Source: Halodesulfurarchaeum formicicum
GTDB lineage: Archaea; Halobacteriota; Halobacteria; Halobacteriales; Halobacteriaceae
Reading direction: 5' to 3'
NCBI RefSeq assembly: GCF_001886955.1
Contig: NZ_CP016804.1
Span: 930,001-994,000, forward strand
DNA: 64,000 nt
The first letter of the stretch is position 1; each line of letters starts with the position of its first letter. The position numbers were made by a program, and so were the translations under genes. This document shows, in pieces, positions 33,713-43,588 of the stretch. The notes beneath the pieces are model-generated. The model searched no databases, was not told the DNA's origin, and was given only the letters and a program-made list of their open reading frames with translations.

Positions 33713-34930
33713 ATGACTCGGGTCATACACACGGGAGACACCCACCTCGGATATCGGCAGTACCACCTCCCGGAGCGACGAGCCGACTTTCTCGCGGCCT
33801 TTCGACAGGTGATCGAAGACGCGATCGAGGCTGAGGTCGATGCGGTCGTTCACGCAGGGGATCTCTTCAACGACCGCCGGCCGGGCCTAATCGACCTCCG
33901 GGAGACGATCTCGGTTCTGGAGACCCTTCGAGCCGCGGAGATACCGTTTCTCGCCGTCGTCGGCAACCACGAGGACGCCCGGGACGGCCAGTGGATCGAC
34001 CTCTTCGAGCAACTCGGCCTCGCGACTCACCTCGACGCCGAGGGAACGGTGATCGGTGATACTGCCTTCTACGGCCTCGACTACGTGCCAGGTGCCAGAC
34101 GGGACGCCCTCGATTACGAGTTCGAGCCCCGGTCGGTGCCACACGCCGCCCTCGTCTCCCACGGCCGATTCAAACCGTTCCCACACGGTGACTGGGACCT
34201 CGAAACGATCCTCACCGAGGCGAACCTGGAGTTCGATGCCGCGCTTCTGGGGGACGATCACGTCCCGGATCAAAAACGTGTCGCGGGCGCGTGGGCGGCC
34301 TACTGTGGTTCGACCGAACGGGCCAGCGCCTCGGAACGTGACCCCCGGGGGTACAACATCGTCACGTTCGACGACGGAGTCTCGATCACCCGACGGACCC
34401 TGGACACCCGCGAATTCGTCTTCATCGACGTGGAACTCGCTTCGTCGGAGCGGGCCTCGATCGTGAAAGAACGCGTCCGAGCGGCCCGAATCGAGGACGC
34501 CGTGGTCATCGTCACCATCCAGGGTGAGGGCGAGACGATCCCGCCAGCCGAGATTGAGGCCGTCGGTGACGAAGCCGGGGCGCTAATCACCCGCGTGAAC
34601 GACCGTCGGGAACTGGACACGGAGGCCGAAACGACGGTCTCCTTTGCCGATCCCGACGAGGCCGTCACAGAGCGCGTGCGTGAGATGGGACTCTCCGACG
34701 TGGCCCACGACATCGAGGGATTGGTCCGCAGCGAGGACCTCGCCCAGAGTAATTTGCGTGATCGCGTGATCGAGACGGTGACCGACCGATTAGACGATCC
34801 AACGGCCTTCGAACCGGTCGGGGATGAACCAGCTGACTCGACCGAGGAGCCATCCTCGGCAGACACCGACGAGTCGGGATCGGGCGATGGACGTGCGACC
34901 AAGAACGCCACCATGGAGGAGTTCCTGTGA
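33713..34930 (+). CDS. mre11: DNA double-strand break repair nuclease Mre11
   Basis: The 405-residue calcineurin-like metallophosphoesterase processes DNA ends together with Rad50. All metal-binding motifs are visible: HTGDTHLGYRQYHLPERR, VVHAGDLFNDRR, VVGNHEDARD and ALVSHGRF, with DDHVPDQKRV as the last ligand region. The C-terminal Rad50-binding portion is acidic and low-complexity (about residues 355-405). GTG of rad50 overlaps its TGA by four bases, so the two proteins are co-translated. Confidence 0.95.
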   Translation: MTRVIHTGDTHLGYRQYHLPERRADFLAAFRQVIEDAIEAEVDAVVHAGDLFNDRRPGLIDLRETISVLETLRAAEIPFLAVVGNHEDARDGQWIDLFEQLGLATHLDAEGTVIGDTAFYGLDYVPGARRDALDYEFEPRSVPHAALVSHGRFKPFPHGDWDLETILTEANLEFDAALLGDDHVPDQKRVAGAWAAYCGSTERASASERDPRGYNIVTFDDGVSITRRTLDTREFVFIDVELASSERASIVKERVRAARIEDAVVIVTIQGEGETIPPAEIEAVGDEAGALITRVNDRRELDTEAETTVSFADPDEAVTERVREMGLSDVAHDIEGLVRSEDLAQSNLRDRVIETVTDRLDDPTAFEPVGDEPADSTEEPSSADTDESGSGDGRATKNATMEEFL

Positions 34931-37596
34931 GATTCGACCGACTCTCGCTGCAGAACTTCAAGTGCTTCGAAGACGCCGATTTCCGGCTCGATACCGGCGT
35001 GACAGTCGTTCATGGTGTCAACGGGAGCGGGAAGTCATCGCTGCTGGAAGCGTGTTTCTTCGCGCTTTACGGCGCGACGGCGATCGACCGAACGCTGGAC
35101 GAAATCGTCACTATCGGTGCGGAGGAGACGACAGTCGACCTCTGGTTCACCCACGAGGGTGAGTCCTACCACCTTCACCGGCGGATCAGGGCCACGGGCG
35201 AGCGGGCCGTGACTGCCGACTGTACGCTCGAAGGACCAAATTCGACGCTTGACGGGGTCGGGGACGTGGAGGATCGCGTTCGATCGATGCTGCGAATGGA
35301 CGCCTCGGCCTTCGTGAACTCCGCGTTCGTCAGGCAGGGAGAGATCAACAAGCTCATCGAGGCGAGCCCTGGCGATCGCAAGCGGATGATCGACCGCCTC
35401 CTTCAGCTCGGCCGACTGGAGACCTATCGCGAGCGTGCGGCCGAGGCTCGATTGGGCGTCGAAAATCTCAAAGAACGGCGTTCGGGACGACTCGACTCCC
35501 TCGAGGAACAGATCGCGGAGAAAGACGAGTCGACCCTTTACGAGCGGGCGAACGCGCTGGAGTCGGCGATCGGGGACCTCGAATCCGAGATCGAGCAACT
35601 CGAATCGGGGCGGGAGTCGGCCCGCGAGACCCTTTCGGAAGCAGAATCGACCCTCGAAACCCACGAACAGCGCCGGGAGGAGCTCGCGACTATCACGGAG
35701 CGCATTGAGACACTGCAGGAGCGAATCGCCGAGGACGAGCGCCGACGCCAGGAGTTAGCAGAGACCATCACGGACCGGCGGCAGGAGATCGAGACCCGGA
35801 CCGACACTATCGAGACGAGAGCCACGGAGCTAGATCTCGACTCGACCGATCCGGACGCGATCGAAGCGGCAATCGAAGCGGCTCGCGAGGAAAAAGAGCG
35901 GCTCACCGAGGCGATCATGGACCTCCGCGAGGCCGTGCAGGGGGCCGAACACGAGGCCGAGACCGCAACCGAGCGCGCGAAAACACTGCAGTCCCGAGCC
36001 ACCGATCGCCGGGAGCGTGCCTCGGAGCTCGAAACGAAGCAATCACAGCTCGAAGCCGAGATCGAGGCCGAACGGGAGGCAATCGAGGAGGCCGCCGCGG
36101 AGATCGAAACCCATCTCTCGGCGTTTACCGCGGCCTCCATCGAGTACGGCGAGGGGGCCGCTGCCATCGAGGAGCGTCGGGAGGCCCTGGAAGCGGCCCG
36201 GGAGACGGAGACGGAGCGTCGCGAAGAACTCGCGACCGTCCAGTCCCGAATCGAGGAGGCCGAAGCGCTGCTCGAAGCGGGGAAGTGCCCGGAATGTGGA
36301 CAACCCGTCGACGGGGCACCCGAAGTCGAGTCCCTGGAGGCCGACCGCGAGGAACAGGAACGCCTGGAAGCGGCCCTCGAATCGGAGCGCGAGCGCCGCA
36401 GGGAACTCGAAGACGAGCTGGACGCGGCCGAGGCCCTCCGGGAGCACGAACGCGAAATCGAGGGACTGATTTCGACGGTCGAATCCCACGGTGAACGACT
36501 CGCCGAAAAGCGAGACTCACTCGCCGAAACCCGGACTCGGCGGGACGAACTGCAGTCGGAAGCCACTGACCTCGAAGACGAGGCGGCAAAAGCAGAAAAG
36601 ACGGCCGAAAAGGCGCAGAAACGGGCGGCGGAGACTCGCGAGAAGATCGGCGAGCACAACCAGGAACGAAGCGAGTACGCGGATCACATCGAGGCCCTTG
36701 AGTCGCTCCTGGAGACGGTCGAAGCAGTCGAGTCACTTCGAGAAGAAATCGAACGGGCCCAGGAGACCCGCGAGTCGATCGACGACCGAAACGACGAGCG
36801 CCGGGAAACGCTTACCGAACTACGGGAGCGCAAACGGACCCTCGACGAGCAGATCGACGACGAACGGGTCGAACAGGCCCGGCAAAACCGAGAAGACGCC
36901 ACGGACTACCTCGAACAGGTCGAGACCGAACTCGCCGAAAAACGCGAGCAGCACGACGAGCACCGGAGTGAACTCGGCGCGGTCCAGAACGAATTAGAGG
37001 AGCTCCAGGCACTCGAAGACCAGCGGGCGGCCGTCACGGAGACCGTCGAGGCCCTCGACTCGTTGCACGCGGAACTGTCCGAGCTGGAATCGATGTACGC
37101 TCGGCTCCGGACCGACCTCCGTCAGCGAAACGTCTCCCGGCTCGAAGCCCTGCTGAACGAGACCTTCGATCTGGTCTATCGCAACGATTCCTACGCCCGG
37201 ATCGAACTGGACGGTGACTACGAGCTGACAGTCTACCAGAAGGACGGGTCGCCGCTCTCGCCCGACCAGCTCTCCGGTGGCGAGCGGGCGCTTTTCAACC
37301 TCAGCCTCCGTGCAGCGATCTACCGCCTGCTCGTCGAGGGTATCGACGGAGCCGCGCCGATGCCACCGCTGATACTGGACGAGCCGACGGTGTTCCTCGA
37401 TTCCGGCCACGTCTCCCAGCTCGTGGCCCTCGTGGAGTCGATGCGGGATCTGGGCGTCGAGCAGATCATCGTCGTCAGCCACGACGAGGAACTCATCGGG
37501 GCCGCTGATGACCTCGTCCGGGTCGAGAAAGATCCGACGACCAACCGGTCGACGGTCGAGACTGACGGGTTCGTGTTGCCAGAAGCCGACGATTAA
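34927..37596 (+). CDS. rad50: DNA double-strand break repair ATPase Rad50
   Basis: The 889-residue SMC-like ATPase tethers DNA ends and regulates Mre11. It has Walker A VNGSGKSSLLEA near residue 35, a long coiled coil with very high Glu/Arg content, a zinc hook CPECGQPV at residues 454-457 in the middle, then a signature LSGGERALFNLSLRAA and Walker B PLILDEPTVFLD near the C-terminus. GTG at 34927 overlaps mre11 by four bases. The coiled coil is close to the short archaeal length rather than the eukaryotic one. Confidence 0.96.
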   Translation: MRFDRLSLQNFKCFEDADFRLDTGVTVVHGVNGSGKSSLLEACFFALYGATAIDRTLDEIVTIGAEETTVDLWFTHEGESYHLHRRIRATGERAVTADCTLEGPNSTLDGVGDVEDRVRSMLRMDASAFVNSAFVRQGEINKLIEASPGDRKRMIDRLLQLGRLETYRERAAEARLGVENLKERRSGRLDSLEEQIAEKDESTLYERANALESAIGDLESEIEQLESGRESARETLSEAESTLETHEQRREELATITERIETLQERIAEDERRRQELAETITDRRQEIETRTDTIETRATELDLDSTDPDAIEAAIEAAREEKERLTEAIMDLREAVQGAEHEAETATERAKTLQSRATDRRERASELETKQSQLEAEIEAEREAIEEAAAEIETHLSAFTAASIEYGEGAAAIEERREALEAARETETERREELATVQSRIEEAEALLEAGKCPECGQPVDGAPEVESLEADREEQERLEAALESERERRRELEDELDAAEALREHEREIEGLISTVESHGERLAEKRDSLAETRTRRDELQSEATDLEDEAAKAEKTAEKAQKRAAETREKIGEHNQERSEYADHIEALESLLETVEAVESLREEIERAQETRESIDDRNDERRETLTELRERKRTLDEQIDDERVEQARQNREDATDYLEQVETELAEKREQHDEHRSELGAVQNELEELQALEDQRAAVTETVEALDSLHAELSELESMYARLRTDLRQRNVSRLEALLNETFDLVYRNDSYARIELDGDYELTVYQKDGSPLSPDQLSGGERALFNLSLRAAIYRLLVEGIDGAAPMPPLILDEPTVFLDSGHVSQLVALVESMRDLGVEQIIVVSHDEELIGAADDLVRVEKDPTTNRSTVETDGFVLPEADD

Positions 37597-37597
37597 G

Positions 37598-37840
37598 TCA
37601 GTCCGTAATCTCGCGGCGGTAGCGCCACCAGGTGAACCCGATCGCGAGCAGCCCAGCGGAGAGGAGCACCACTCCGAGTCGGTGTCGAGCCGTGAACGCG
37701 AGCGTGATTGCCCCACCGCTAGCGGCCAGCACGCCGACGTTCAGCAGGCCCGCCTGGAGGAGGAACTCACGTCGTAACCTGGGCGGCACGTCGGCTTCGA
37801 CCAGTTGCTCGCTGTCCGGTTCGACCTCTGGCGCGGTCAC
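37598..37840 (-). CDS. Small two-helix membrane protein
   Basis: I chose the GTG at 37840 (VTAPEVEPDSEQLVEADVPP) because the longer frame from 38005 overlaps the well-formed gene at 37881-38072 and its first 55 residues are unlike a haloarchaeal protein. The 80-residue product has an acidic N-terminus and two hydrophobic helices (about residues 28-48 and 54-72) with a basic end (WWRYRREITD). I recall similar proteins under a DUF number near DUF7322 but am not certain. The gene is convergent with rad50, one base from its stop. Confidence 0.6.
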   Translation of the reverse strand: MTAPEVEPDSEQLVEADVPPRLRREFLLQAGLLNVGVLAASGGAITLAFTARHRLGVVLLSAGLLAIGFTWWRYRREITD

Positions 37841-37880
37841 GTTCGGCAGGAACGCGCCAGACAAAAAAGGGGTTTCGCCC

Positions 37881-38072
37881 TCAGCGGTTCTCCGCGAGCG
37901 ATTCGACGGCCGTGGACTGAAGCCAGGCCAGCGGATTTTCGCCGTCGTAGAATACGATTCCGTCGACTGTCTCGTAGGATTCGATGGTCTCCGCACTCGT
38001 CTCACCGTCCGGTAATTGCGGGACGTCGGCCGCTCGATCTTCGCCCTTGGCGTGGTCGTCCACGGGAGTCAC
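37881..38072 (-). CDS. DUF7331-like small acidic protein
   Basis: The 63-residue acidic protein contains a conserved-looking core, ETIESYETVDGIVFYDGENP, followed by AWLQSTAVESL, which matches my memory of DUF7331. It has no Cys, signal or membrane segment. It is divergent from the DNA polymerase gene with 87 bases between them and lies upstream of the small membrane-protein gene on the same strand. The function is unknown. Confidence 0.7.
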   Translation of the reverse strand: MTPVDDHAKGEDRAADVPQLPDGETSAETIESYETVDGIVFYDGENPLAWLQSTAVESLAENR

Positions 38073-38159
38073 CTCGTGATTTGGTATGTGGTCACATAGT
38101 AAAGGCCTTTCCCCGCTTCCCGGTTGACTTTTCAGTTAGGCCCCACCAACGGTCATGCA

Positions 38160-40832
38160 ATGCAGAACGCGGACCTCTCGAATTTCGGCGGCGATCCCGG
38201 CGGCGCGGTCGACTCGCGAGTGGCGGAGGCCGAGGCGGTAGCCGGGGACGCCGACCCGGTCGTCTCCGAGATCATCTCCGCGGAGGCAGATGCCCTTCCC
38301 GACGTCGAGGAAACCATCGACCTGGCGGTCACGCAGGTCGATTACACCGTCGAAGGGTCGGGCGAACACGAGCGCCCGGTCATTCACGTCTTCGGGCGAA
38401 CGGCGGACAACGACCTCGAACACGTCCGTGTCCACGGATTTCGCCCCTACTTCTATGCCCCGACGGCTTCGCTCGCGGACGGTGATCTCACCAGGGACGT
38501 AATCACCGGCCACGAGGCGGGCTTCGAGAGCATCCGTGGCGAGAACCTGACCCGGATCTACGCGAAGACCCCGCGGGATGTCGGAAACATCCGGGACGAG
38601 TTCGACCACTACGAGGCGGACATCCTCTTCCCGAACCGCTTCCTGGTCGATCGGGACATCACGAGTGGCGTCACGGTGCCGCTGCGGCGGGGCGAGGACG
38701 GGGCCATCTACGCGCACGCGACCGAGGTCGACCCGATCGACATGAGCCCCGACCTCCGGGTGAACACGTTCGACATCGAAGTCGACGATCGATCCGGCTT
38801 CCCCGAGGACGGCGAAGAACCGATCATCAGCATCTCCAGTCACGACTCGTATCGTGACGAGTATATCGCCTGGCTTTACGAGGCACCCGAGGGAGCGGGG
38901 AAGACCCCTGAAACCTTGGCCAATCACGACCCGCTCCAGGACGACCCCTCGATCGAGGTTCGAGCATTCGAGGACGAGGCCGCCATGCTCACGGCGTTTT
39001 TGGACTACATCGACGAGACGGACCCGGACGTGCTGACAGGATGGAACTTCGCGGACTTCGACGCTCCCTACCTCCTGGATCGACTCGACGTGCTAGGTCT
39101 CGACTCGGACCGTCTCTCACGCGTTGGTGAGGTCTGGCGCAGCGACTGGCAGGGGCCCAGCATCAAGGGTCGGGTCGTCTTCGACCTCCTGTATGGCTAT
39201 CAGCGCACCCAGTTCTCCGAACTGGACTCCTACCGCCTGGAGGCGGTGGCCGCCGAGGAAGTCGGTGTCGGGAAAGAGCGATACTCCGGGGACATCGGGG
39301 ACCTCTGGGAACAGGACCCCGAGCGCTTGCTCGAGTACAACATCCGTGACGTCGAACTCTGTGTCGAGATCGACCGGCGACAGAACATCATCGACTTCTG
39401 GGAGGAGGTCGCGGAGTTCGTCGGGTGCAAACTGGAGGACGCCACCACCCCGGGGGATGCAGTGGACATGTACGTGCTCCACAAGGTGTTCGGGGAGTTC
39501 GCGGTGCCCTCGAAGGGAACCCAGGAGAGCGAGGATTACGAAGGTGGAGCCGTCTTCGATCCGATAACGGGCGTCCGCGAGATGGTGACGGTCCTGGACC
39601 TGAAGAGTCTGTACCCGATGTGTATGGTGACCATCAACGCGTCGCCGGAGACGAAAGTCGATCCCGACCAGTACGACGGCTCGACCTACCGGGCCCCGAA
39701 CGGCACGCACTTTCGAACCGAACCGGACGGGATCATCCGCGAAATGGTCACGGAACTGCTCAGCGAACGGGAGGAAAAGAAGGCCCGGCGGAACGAGCAC
39801 GATCCGGACAGCGAGAACTACCGGCTCTACGATCAGCAGCAGGCCGCGGTGAAGGTCATCATGAACTCCCTGTACGGGGTGCTGGGCTGGGAGCGGTTCC
39901 GCCTGTACGACAAGGAGATGGGGGCCGCCGTCACCGCCACCGGTCGCTCGGTCATCGAGTTCACCGAACAGGCCGCCAACGAACAGGGGCTTGAGGTCAT
40001 CTACGGCGACACGGACAGTGTGATGCTGGAACTCGGGGAGGGCGTCTCCGTCGAGGAGGCCATCGACCGGTCCAAAGAACTCGAGGCCTACATCAACCAG
40101 TCCTACGACGACTTCGCAAAGCGGGAACTCGACGCCGACGAACATCGCTTCCAGATCGAGTTCGAGAAGCTCTATCGACGCTTCTTCCAGGCGGGCAAGA
40201 AGAAACGCTACGCCGGTCACATCGTCTGGAAGGAGGGCAAGGAAGTCGATGACATCGACATCACGGGCTTCGAGTACAAACGCTCGGACATCGCCCCGAT
40301 CACGAAAGAGGTCCAGAAGACCGTGATCGAACGCATCGTCACGGAGGGGGATATCGAGGGCACCAAGGAGTACGTTCACGACGTCATCGAGTCCTTCCAG
40401 GACGGGCAGGTCGACCTGGACCAGGTCGGGATCCCGGGCGGGATCGGCAAACGCCTGACCGACTACGAGACTGACACGGCCCACGTTCGCGGGGCGAAGT
40501 ACGCGAACCTCCTGCTGGGAACGAACTTCACGCGAGGAAGCAAACCTAAACGGGTGTATCTGAAGAAAGTCCATCCATCCTTCTGGCAGCGTATCGAGGC
40601 CGAGGAACCCGACATCGCGGAGACGGACCTCTACCTCGAGTTCAAGCGCGATCCGGACGTGATCTGCTATGAGTATGCCGATCAGTTACCCGAGGAGTTC
40701 AGCGTGGACTGGGACAAGATGCTCGAAAAGACCCTGAAGGGCCCGATCGCCCGAGTGCTCGAAGCGCTTTCCATCTCCTGGGAGGAAGTTCGAGACGGTC
40801 AGACCCAGACCGGCCTCGGACAGTACATGTGA
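38160..40832 (+). CDS. polB: Family B DNA polymerase
   Basis: The 890-residue replicative-type polymerase has proofreading. Exo I appears as FDIEVDD near residue 205, polymerase motif A as LDLKSLYPM near 483, motif B as VKVIMNSLYGVLGW near 567 and motif C as YGDTDSVM near 615. The C-terminal thumb follows. No intein interrupts these motifs. I chose the ATG at 38160; a TTG start 12 codons upstream is possible. The first 60 residues form a haloarchaeal-type acidic extension. Its stop abuts the stop of the convergent histidine kinase gene. Confidence 0.95.
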   Translation: MQNADLSNFGGDPGGAVDSRVAEAEAVAGDADPVVSEIISAEADALPDVEETIDLAVTQVDYTVEGSGEHERPVIHVFGRTADNDLEHVRVHGFRPYFYAPTASLADGDLTRDVITGHEAGFESIRGENLTRIYAKTPRDVGNIRDEFDHYEADILFPNRFLVDRDITSGVTVPLRRGEDGAIYAHATEVDPIDMSPDLRVNTFDIEVDDRSGFPEDGEEPIISISSHDSYRDEYIAWLYEAPEGAGKTPETLANHDPLQDDPSIEVRAFEDEAAMLTAFLDYIDETDPDVLTGWNFADFDAPYLLDRLDVLGLDSDRLSRVGEVWRSDWQGPSIKGRVVFDLLYGYQRTQFSELDSYRLEAVAAEEVGVGKERYSGDIGDLWEQDPERLLEYNIRDVELCVEIDRRQNIIDFWEEVAEFVGCKLEDATTPGDAVDMYVLHKVFGEFAVPSKGTQESEDYEGGAVFDPITGVREMVTVLDLKSLYPMCMVTINASPETKVDPDQYDGSTYRAPNGTHFRTEPDGIIREMVTELLSEREEKKARRNEHDPDSENYRLYDQQQAAVKVIMNSLYGVLGWERFRLYDKEMGAAVTATGRSVIEFTEQAANEQGLEVIYGDTDSVMLELGEGVSVEEAIDRSKELEAYINQSYDDFAKRELDADEHRFQIEFEKLYRRFFQAGKKKRYAGHIVWKEGKEVDDIDITGFEYKRSDIAPITKEVQKTVIERIVTEGDIEGTKEYVHDVIESFQDGQVDLDQVGIPGGIGKRLTDYETDTAHVRGAKYANLLLGTNFTRGSKPKRVYLKKVHPSFWQRIEAEEPDIAETDLYLEFKRDPDVICYEYADQLPEEFSVDWDKMLEKTLKGPIARVLEALSISWEEVRDGQTQTGLGQYM

Positions 40833-42236
40833 TCAGTCCAAACCGTCTGCGGCCGGAAGCCTGAGCGTGACGACCGTGCCACGAGGATCGTTCTCCGCGA
40901 AGGCAAGATGGCCCCCGGACTCCTGAACGATCCAGTAAACGACCCAGAGCCCGAGTCCGCTCGTATGTTCGAGGGCCGACTCGCCGCCGCGTTCGAGGGG
41001 TGCGACTTCGTCCGCGGGAATCCCTGGGCCGTCATCGGCGACCCGAATGGCGACCCAGTTCTCCCCTTCCTCGACGGTGATCTCGACTGTTGGGTCCTCG
41101 TGATCGGAGTGCAAGATGGCGTTCGAGCAGAGTTCGCTCAGTGCCTCACGAATGTCACTCGAAGCCGAAACCACGGCCGTGTCGGGCACGTCATAGGAGA
41201 TCGAAGAATGGGGGAACTCCTGGCGACACCGCATTGCCCGGGCCGGAACGAGTTCCTGTAACTGGACCGTCTCGGTCGGCCGGTGCCTATCGGAGAGGAC
41301 TCGCTCGACATACCGGGCGTTCTCCCCGAGTCGATGCAGGCGTTCGGCCTCCGAGCGGATCGTCTCGAGGGCCGTGTCGGGCTTCCGGGTACTTTCCATC
41401 GCCAGGTCGGCGTTCCCCCGAATGACACTCACCGCGGAGCGGATGTCGTGACGAAGAATCCGATTGAGCACGGAGAGGCGCTCTTCGAGTTGCACGCGGT
41501 CCGTGATGTCCGTCTGGATGGCGACGAACGCTTCGATCTCCCCGTCGGTGCTGATCGGCGCGATGGTCTGATGGGCGTGATACTGCTCGCCACTTTGGCG
41601 TTTGTTCACGACGGTCTCCTCCCAGACTTCCCCGTCGAGGATCGTCTCCCACATCTGCTCGTAGTACGCCTCGTCCATCTCGCCGGAGCGCAAAATTCGA
41701 GGCGTGGAGCCGACCGCCACCTCCGCCGAGAAGCCGGTAATCTGTTCGAAAGCCGGATTGACGTACTCGATAGTGGCAGCTGGGTCGGTGATGTAGATGG
41801 CATGACCGGAAGAGTCGACTGCCCGTTTCATGCGCCGCCACTCCCGTTCGCGGCGTTTTCGGGCCGTGATCTCGCGGTCGATGGCGACGAACCCGACGAC
41901 CCGTCCCTGGTCGTATCGCGGGAGCTTGTGGATCGAGTACCAGTGTTCGGTCCCGTCGGGGTGGGTGACCTGTCGCTCACGATCGATCACCGGATCGCCA
42001 TCCAGCACACGCCGCTCGTCAGCGAGGACTGATTCGGCTTCCGCCTCCGGCCAGAGATCCCGGGCGGTCTTGCCCACCAGTGCCTCCCGACTCGTACCGA
42101 AGAGATCGGCGTAGGTCTGCCCGACGTAAACGAGCTCGTGATCGGCGTTTTTGAAGTAGATGAGATCGGGCGACAGCTGGACCACGGAGTCCAATAGATC
42201 CCGGAAGAATTCGGGTTCACGTTCGGCCGTGGTCAT
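40833..42236 (-). CDS. PAS-PAS sensor histidine kinase
   Basis: The 467-residue cytoplasmic kinase has two PAS/PAC domains (about residues 10-130 and 135-250), the phospho-acceptor histidine in LNRILRHDIRSAVSVIRGNA, the N box in ELCSNAILHSDHEDP, the G1 box in RVADDGPGIP and the G2 box in HTSGLGLWVVYWI. It has no membrane segment and no fused receiver. No response regulator gene is adjacent, as is usual for orphan haloarchaeal kinases. The PAS ligand is unknown. Confidence 0.92.
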   Translation of the reverse strand: MTTAEREPEFFRDLLDSVVQLSPDLIYFKNADHELVYVGQTYADLFGTSREALVGKTARDLWPEAEAESVLADERRVLDGDPVIDRERQVTHPDGTEHWYSIHKLPRYDQGRVVGFVAIDREITARKRREREWRRMKRAVDSSGHAIYITDPAATIEYVNPAFEQITGFSAEVAVGSTPRILRSGEMDEAYYEQMWETILDGEVWEETVVNKRQSGEQYHAHQTIAPISTDGEIEAFVAIQTDITDRVQLEERLSVLNRILRHDIRSAVSVIRGNADLAMESTRKPDTALETIRSEAERLHRLGENARYVERVLSDRHRPTETVQLQELVPARAMRCRQEFPHSSISYDVPDTAVVSASSDIREALSELCSNAILHSDHEDPTVEITVEEGENWVAIRVADDGPGIPADEVAPLERGGESALEHTSGLGLWVVYWIVQESGGHLAFAENDPRGTVVTLRLPAADGLD

Positions 42237-42281
42237 TGATGGTGTGTCTACCCCTTACACGCAAAAGGGTTCCCATCGCAC

Positions 42282-42692
42282 CTATCGATCCGAAACGGAG
42301 TTATGCCGGGCTTTGAGCTCCACGAGATAGCCAAACGGATCCCGAACGTACACCGAGCGGGCCGTGCCCATGGCACCGAAGACCTCCCGGTCGTCGACGC
42401 TTTCGACGCCAGCCGCAGCCAGGTCCTCGCGGATCGCTTCGATCGAGGCGTCCAGATGGATGGCCACGTGGTCAAAGTTCTGTTTCTGCGGTGGCTCGAA
42501 CTCGGGGTCGGGCCAGAGGTGGAGCACTGACTGTGGAGTCAATCGGACTGCGAAAAACGGCCGGTCTCCCGCGTCGAAGGCGTCTTCGAGTTCGATTTCG
42601 AAGCCGAGCTTCTCCCCGTAGAACTCGACGGCGCGGTCTCGCCCCGCGGCCGGAATTCGCAGGTTGACGTGGTCCATCGCGATGGCGTCCAT
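42282..42692 (-). CDS. VOC (glyoxalase/dioxygenase fold) family protein
   Basis: The 136-residue vicinal-oxygen-chelate protein has two beta-alpha-beta-beta-beta modules. Likely metal ligands are His in MDHVNLRIP, His in FDHVAIHLD and Glu in YLVELKAR. The family includes glyoxalase I, fosfomycin-resistance proteins and extradiol dioxygenases; the sequence does not tell which reaction it performs. An internal ATG at 42677 (MDHVNLRIP) is an equally good start. It sits alone between the histidine kinase and the short-chain dehydrogenase genes. Confidence 0.82.
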   Translation of the reverse strand: MDAIAMDHVNLRIPAAGRDRAVEFYGEKLGFEIELEDAFDAGDRPFFAVRLTPQSVLHLWPDPEFEPPQKQNFDHVAIHLDASIEAIREDLAAAGVESVDDREVFGAMGTARSVYVRDPFGYLVELKARHNSVSDR

Positions 42693-42731
42693 GGGGCTAC
42701 GTCGCCAAATGGCCGGAAAAAGTTTGCCAGT

Positions 42732-43484
42732 TTAGCGCTTCTTCTCGAAGGCCGCGAACTTATCCCGCCGGAACAGGTCGATCTCGGCGGCGGTTGAGTG
42801 GTCCTGGCTTGCGGCATAGCAGACGGCCTCGGCGACCTCGGCGGGTTCGCTCACCGATCCTGGCTCGAACCGCTCCTGGAATGGTTGCCCGTCCTCGCTC
42901 CCGAACTCGGTCCGGACCTCGGAGGGGTTGATGATCGACACGGCCAGACCCTCCTCGCCCACCTGAGCCATGACACTTTTCGCGAACCCCCGAACCCACC
43001 ACTTCGTGGCGGCGTAGACGGGATTGGACGGTCGTGGATACTGCCCGGCGAAACTGCCGATATAGATGAGATTCCCCTCGCTCTCGATCAGGTGTGGGAG
43101 GGCCGCTCGGGTGAGGAAGAAGACGCCATCGACGTTGACGTCCATCATCTGGCGATAGGCTTCCGTCTCCATCTCGGCGACGCTGTCCCCGCGGCCGACG
43201 CCTGCGTTGTTTACCACTATGTCGACGCTACCGAACTTCTCGACAGTGGTCTCGACCAGTGCCGCGACTGCCTGCTCGTCGGTTACGTCCGTCGGAGCGA
43301 CCATCGCAGTGCCGCCGGCCGACCGGATGTCCGCCGCAACCGCTTCGAGGCGGTCCTCGCGTCTCGCAGCGAGGACTACCTCGGCCCCGGCCGCGGCCAG
43401 CTGGGTCGCGCTTTCGGCTCCGATACCTGCATTGGCACCGGTGACGATCGCCGTTTCTCCATCGAGGCGAGTTGACTCGCTCAT
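42732..43484 (-). CDS. Short-chain dehydrogenase/reductase
   Basis: The 250-residue Rossmann-fold NAD(P)-dependent oxidoreductase has TGANAGIGAESA as the cofactor motif near residue 15, NNAGVGRGD near 91, and the catalytic Ser-Tyr-Lys set in YIGSFAGQYPRPSNPVYAATKWW. The substrate is unknown; it is close to general SDR family oxidoreductases of the YdfG type. It is divergent from the suf operon, and its promoter region is on the other side of the DtxR-type operator. Confidence 0.9.
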   Translation of the reverse strand: MSESTRLDGETAIVTGANAGIGAESATQLAAAGAEVVLAARREDRLEAVAADIRSAGGTAMVAPTDVTDEQAVAALVETTVEKFGSVDIVVNNAGVGRGDSVAEMETEAYRQMMDVNVDGVFFLTRAALPHLIESEGNLIYIGSFAGQYPRPSNPVYAATKWWVRGFAKSVMAQVGEEGLAVSIINPSEVRTEFGSEDGQPFQERFEPGSVSEPAEVAEAVCYAASQDHSTAAEIDLFRRDKFAAFEKKR

Positions 43485-43588
43485 TGGCTCGTCCTACCGG
43501 TTTGAGGGGCATGAGGGTTGGGCTCGATCGGCGCGAAACGCCGGTTGGCCGCCGGATGCGCAAGCATTAAACGTTTCTCGGACCTGGT

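Noticed and set aside
35538-36659. A 373-codon Ser/Arg-rich frame antisense to rad50
   Set aside because: It mirrors the Glu-rich coiled coil of Rad50 and is a composition artefact.
37841-38005. N-terminal extension of the small membrane protein downstream of rad50
   Set aside because: The added residues are Ser/Arg/Pro-rich and overlap the DUF7331-like gene in another frame.
39117-40574. A 485-codon open frame antisense to the DNA polymerase gene
   Set aside because: The sense strand carries all PolB motifs; the antisense product has no domain and an unusual Val/Leu/Asp composition.
38160-40832. An intein in PolB
   Set aside because: Motifs A, B and C are continuous at normal spacing and the protein has ordinary length.
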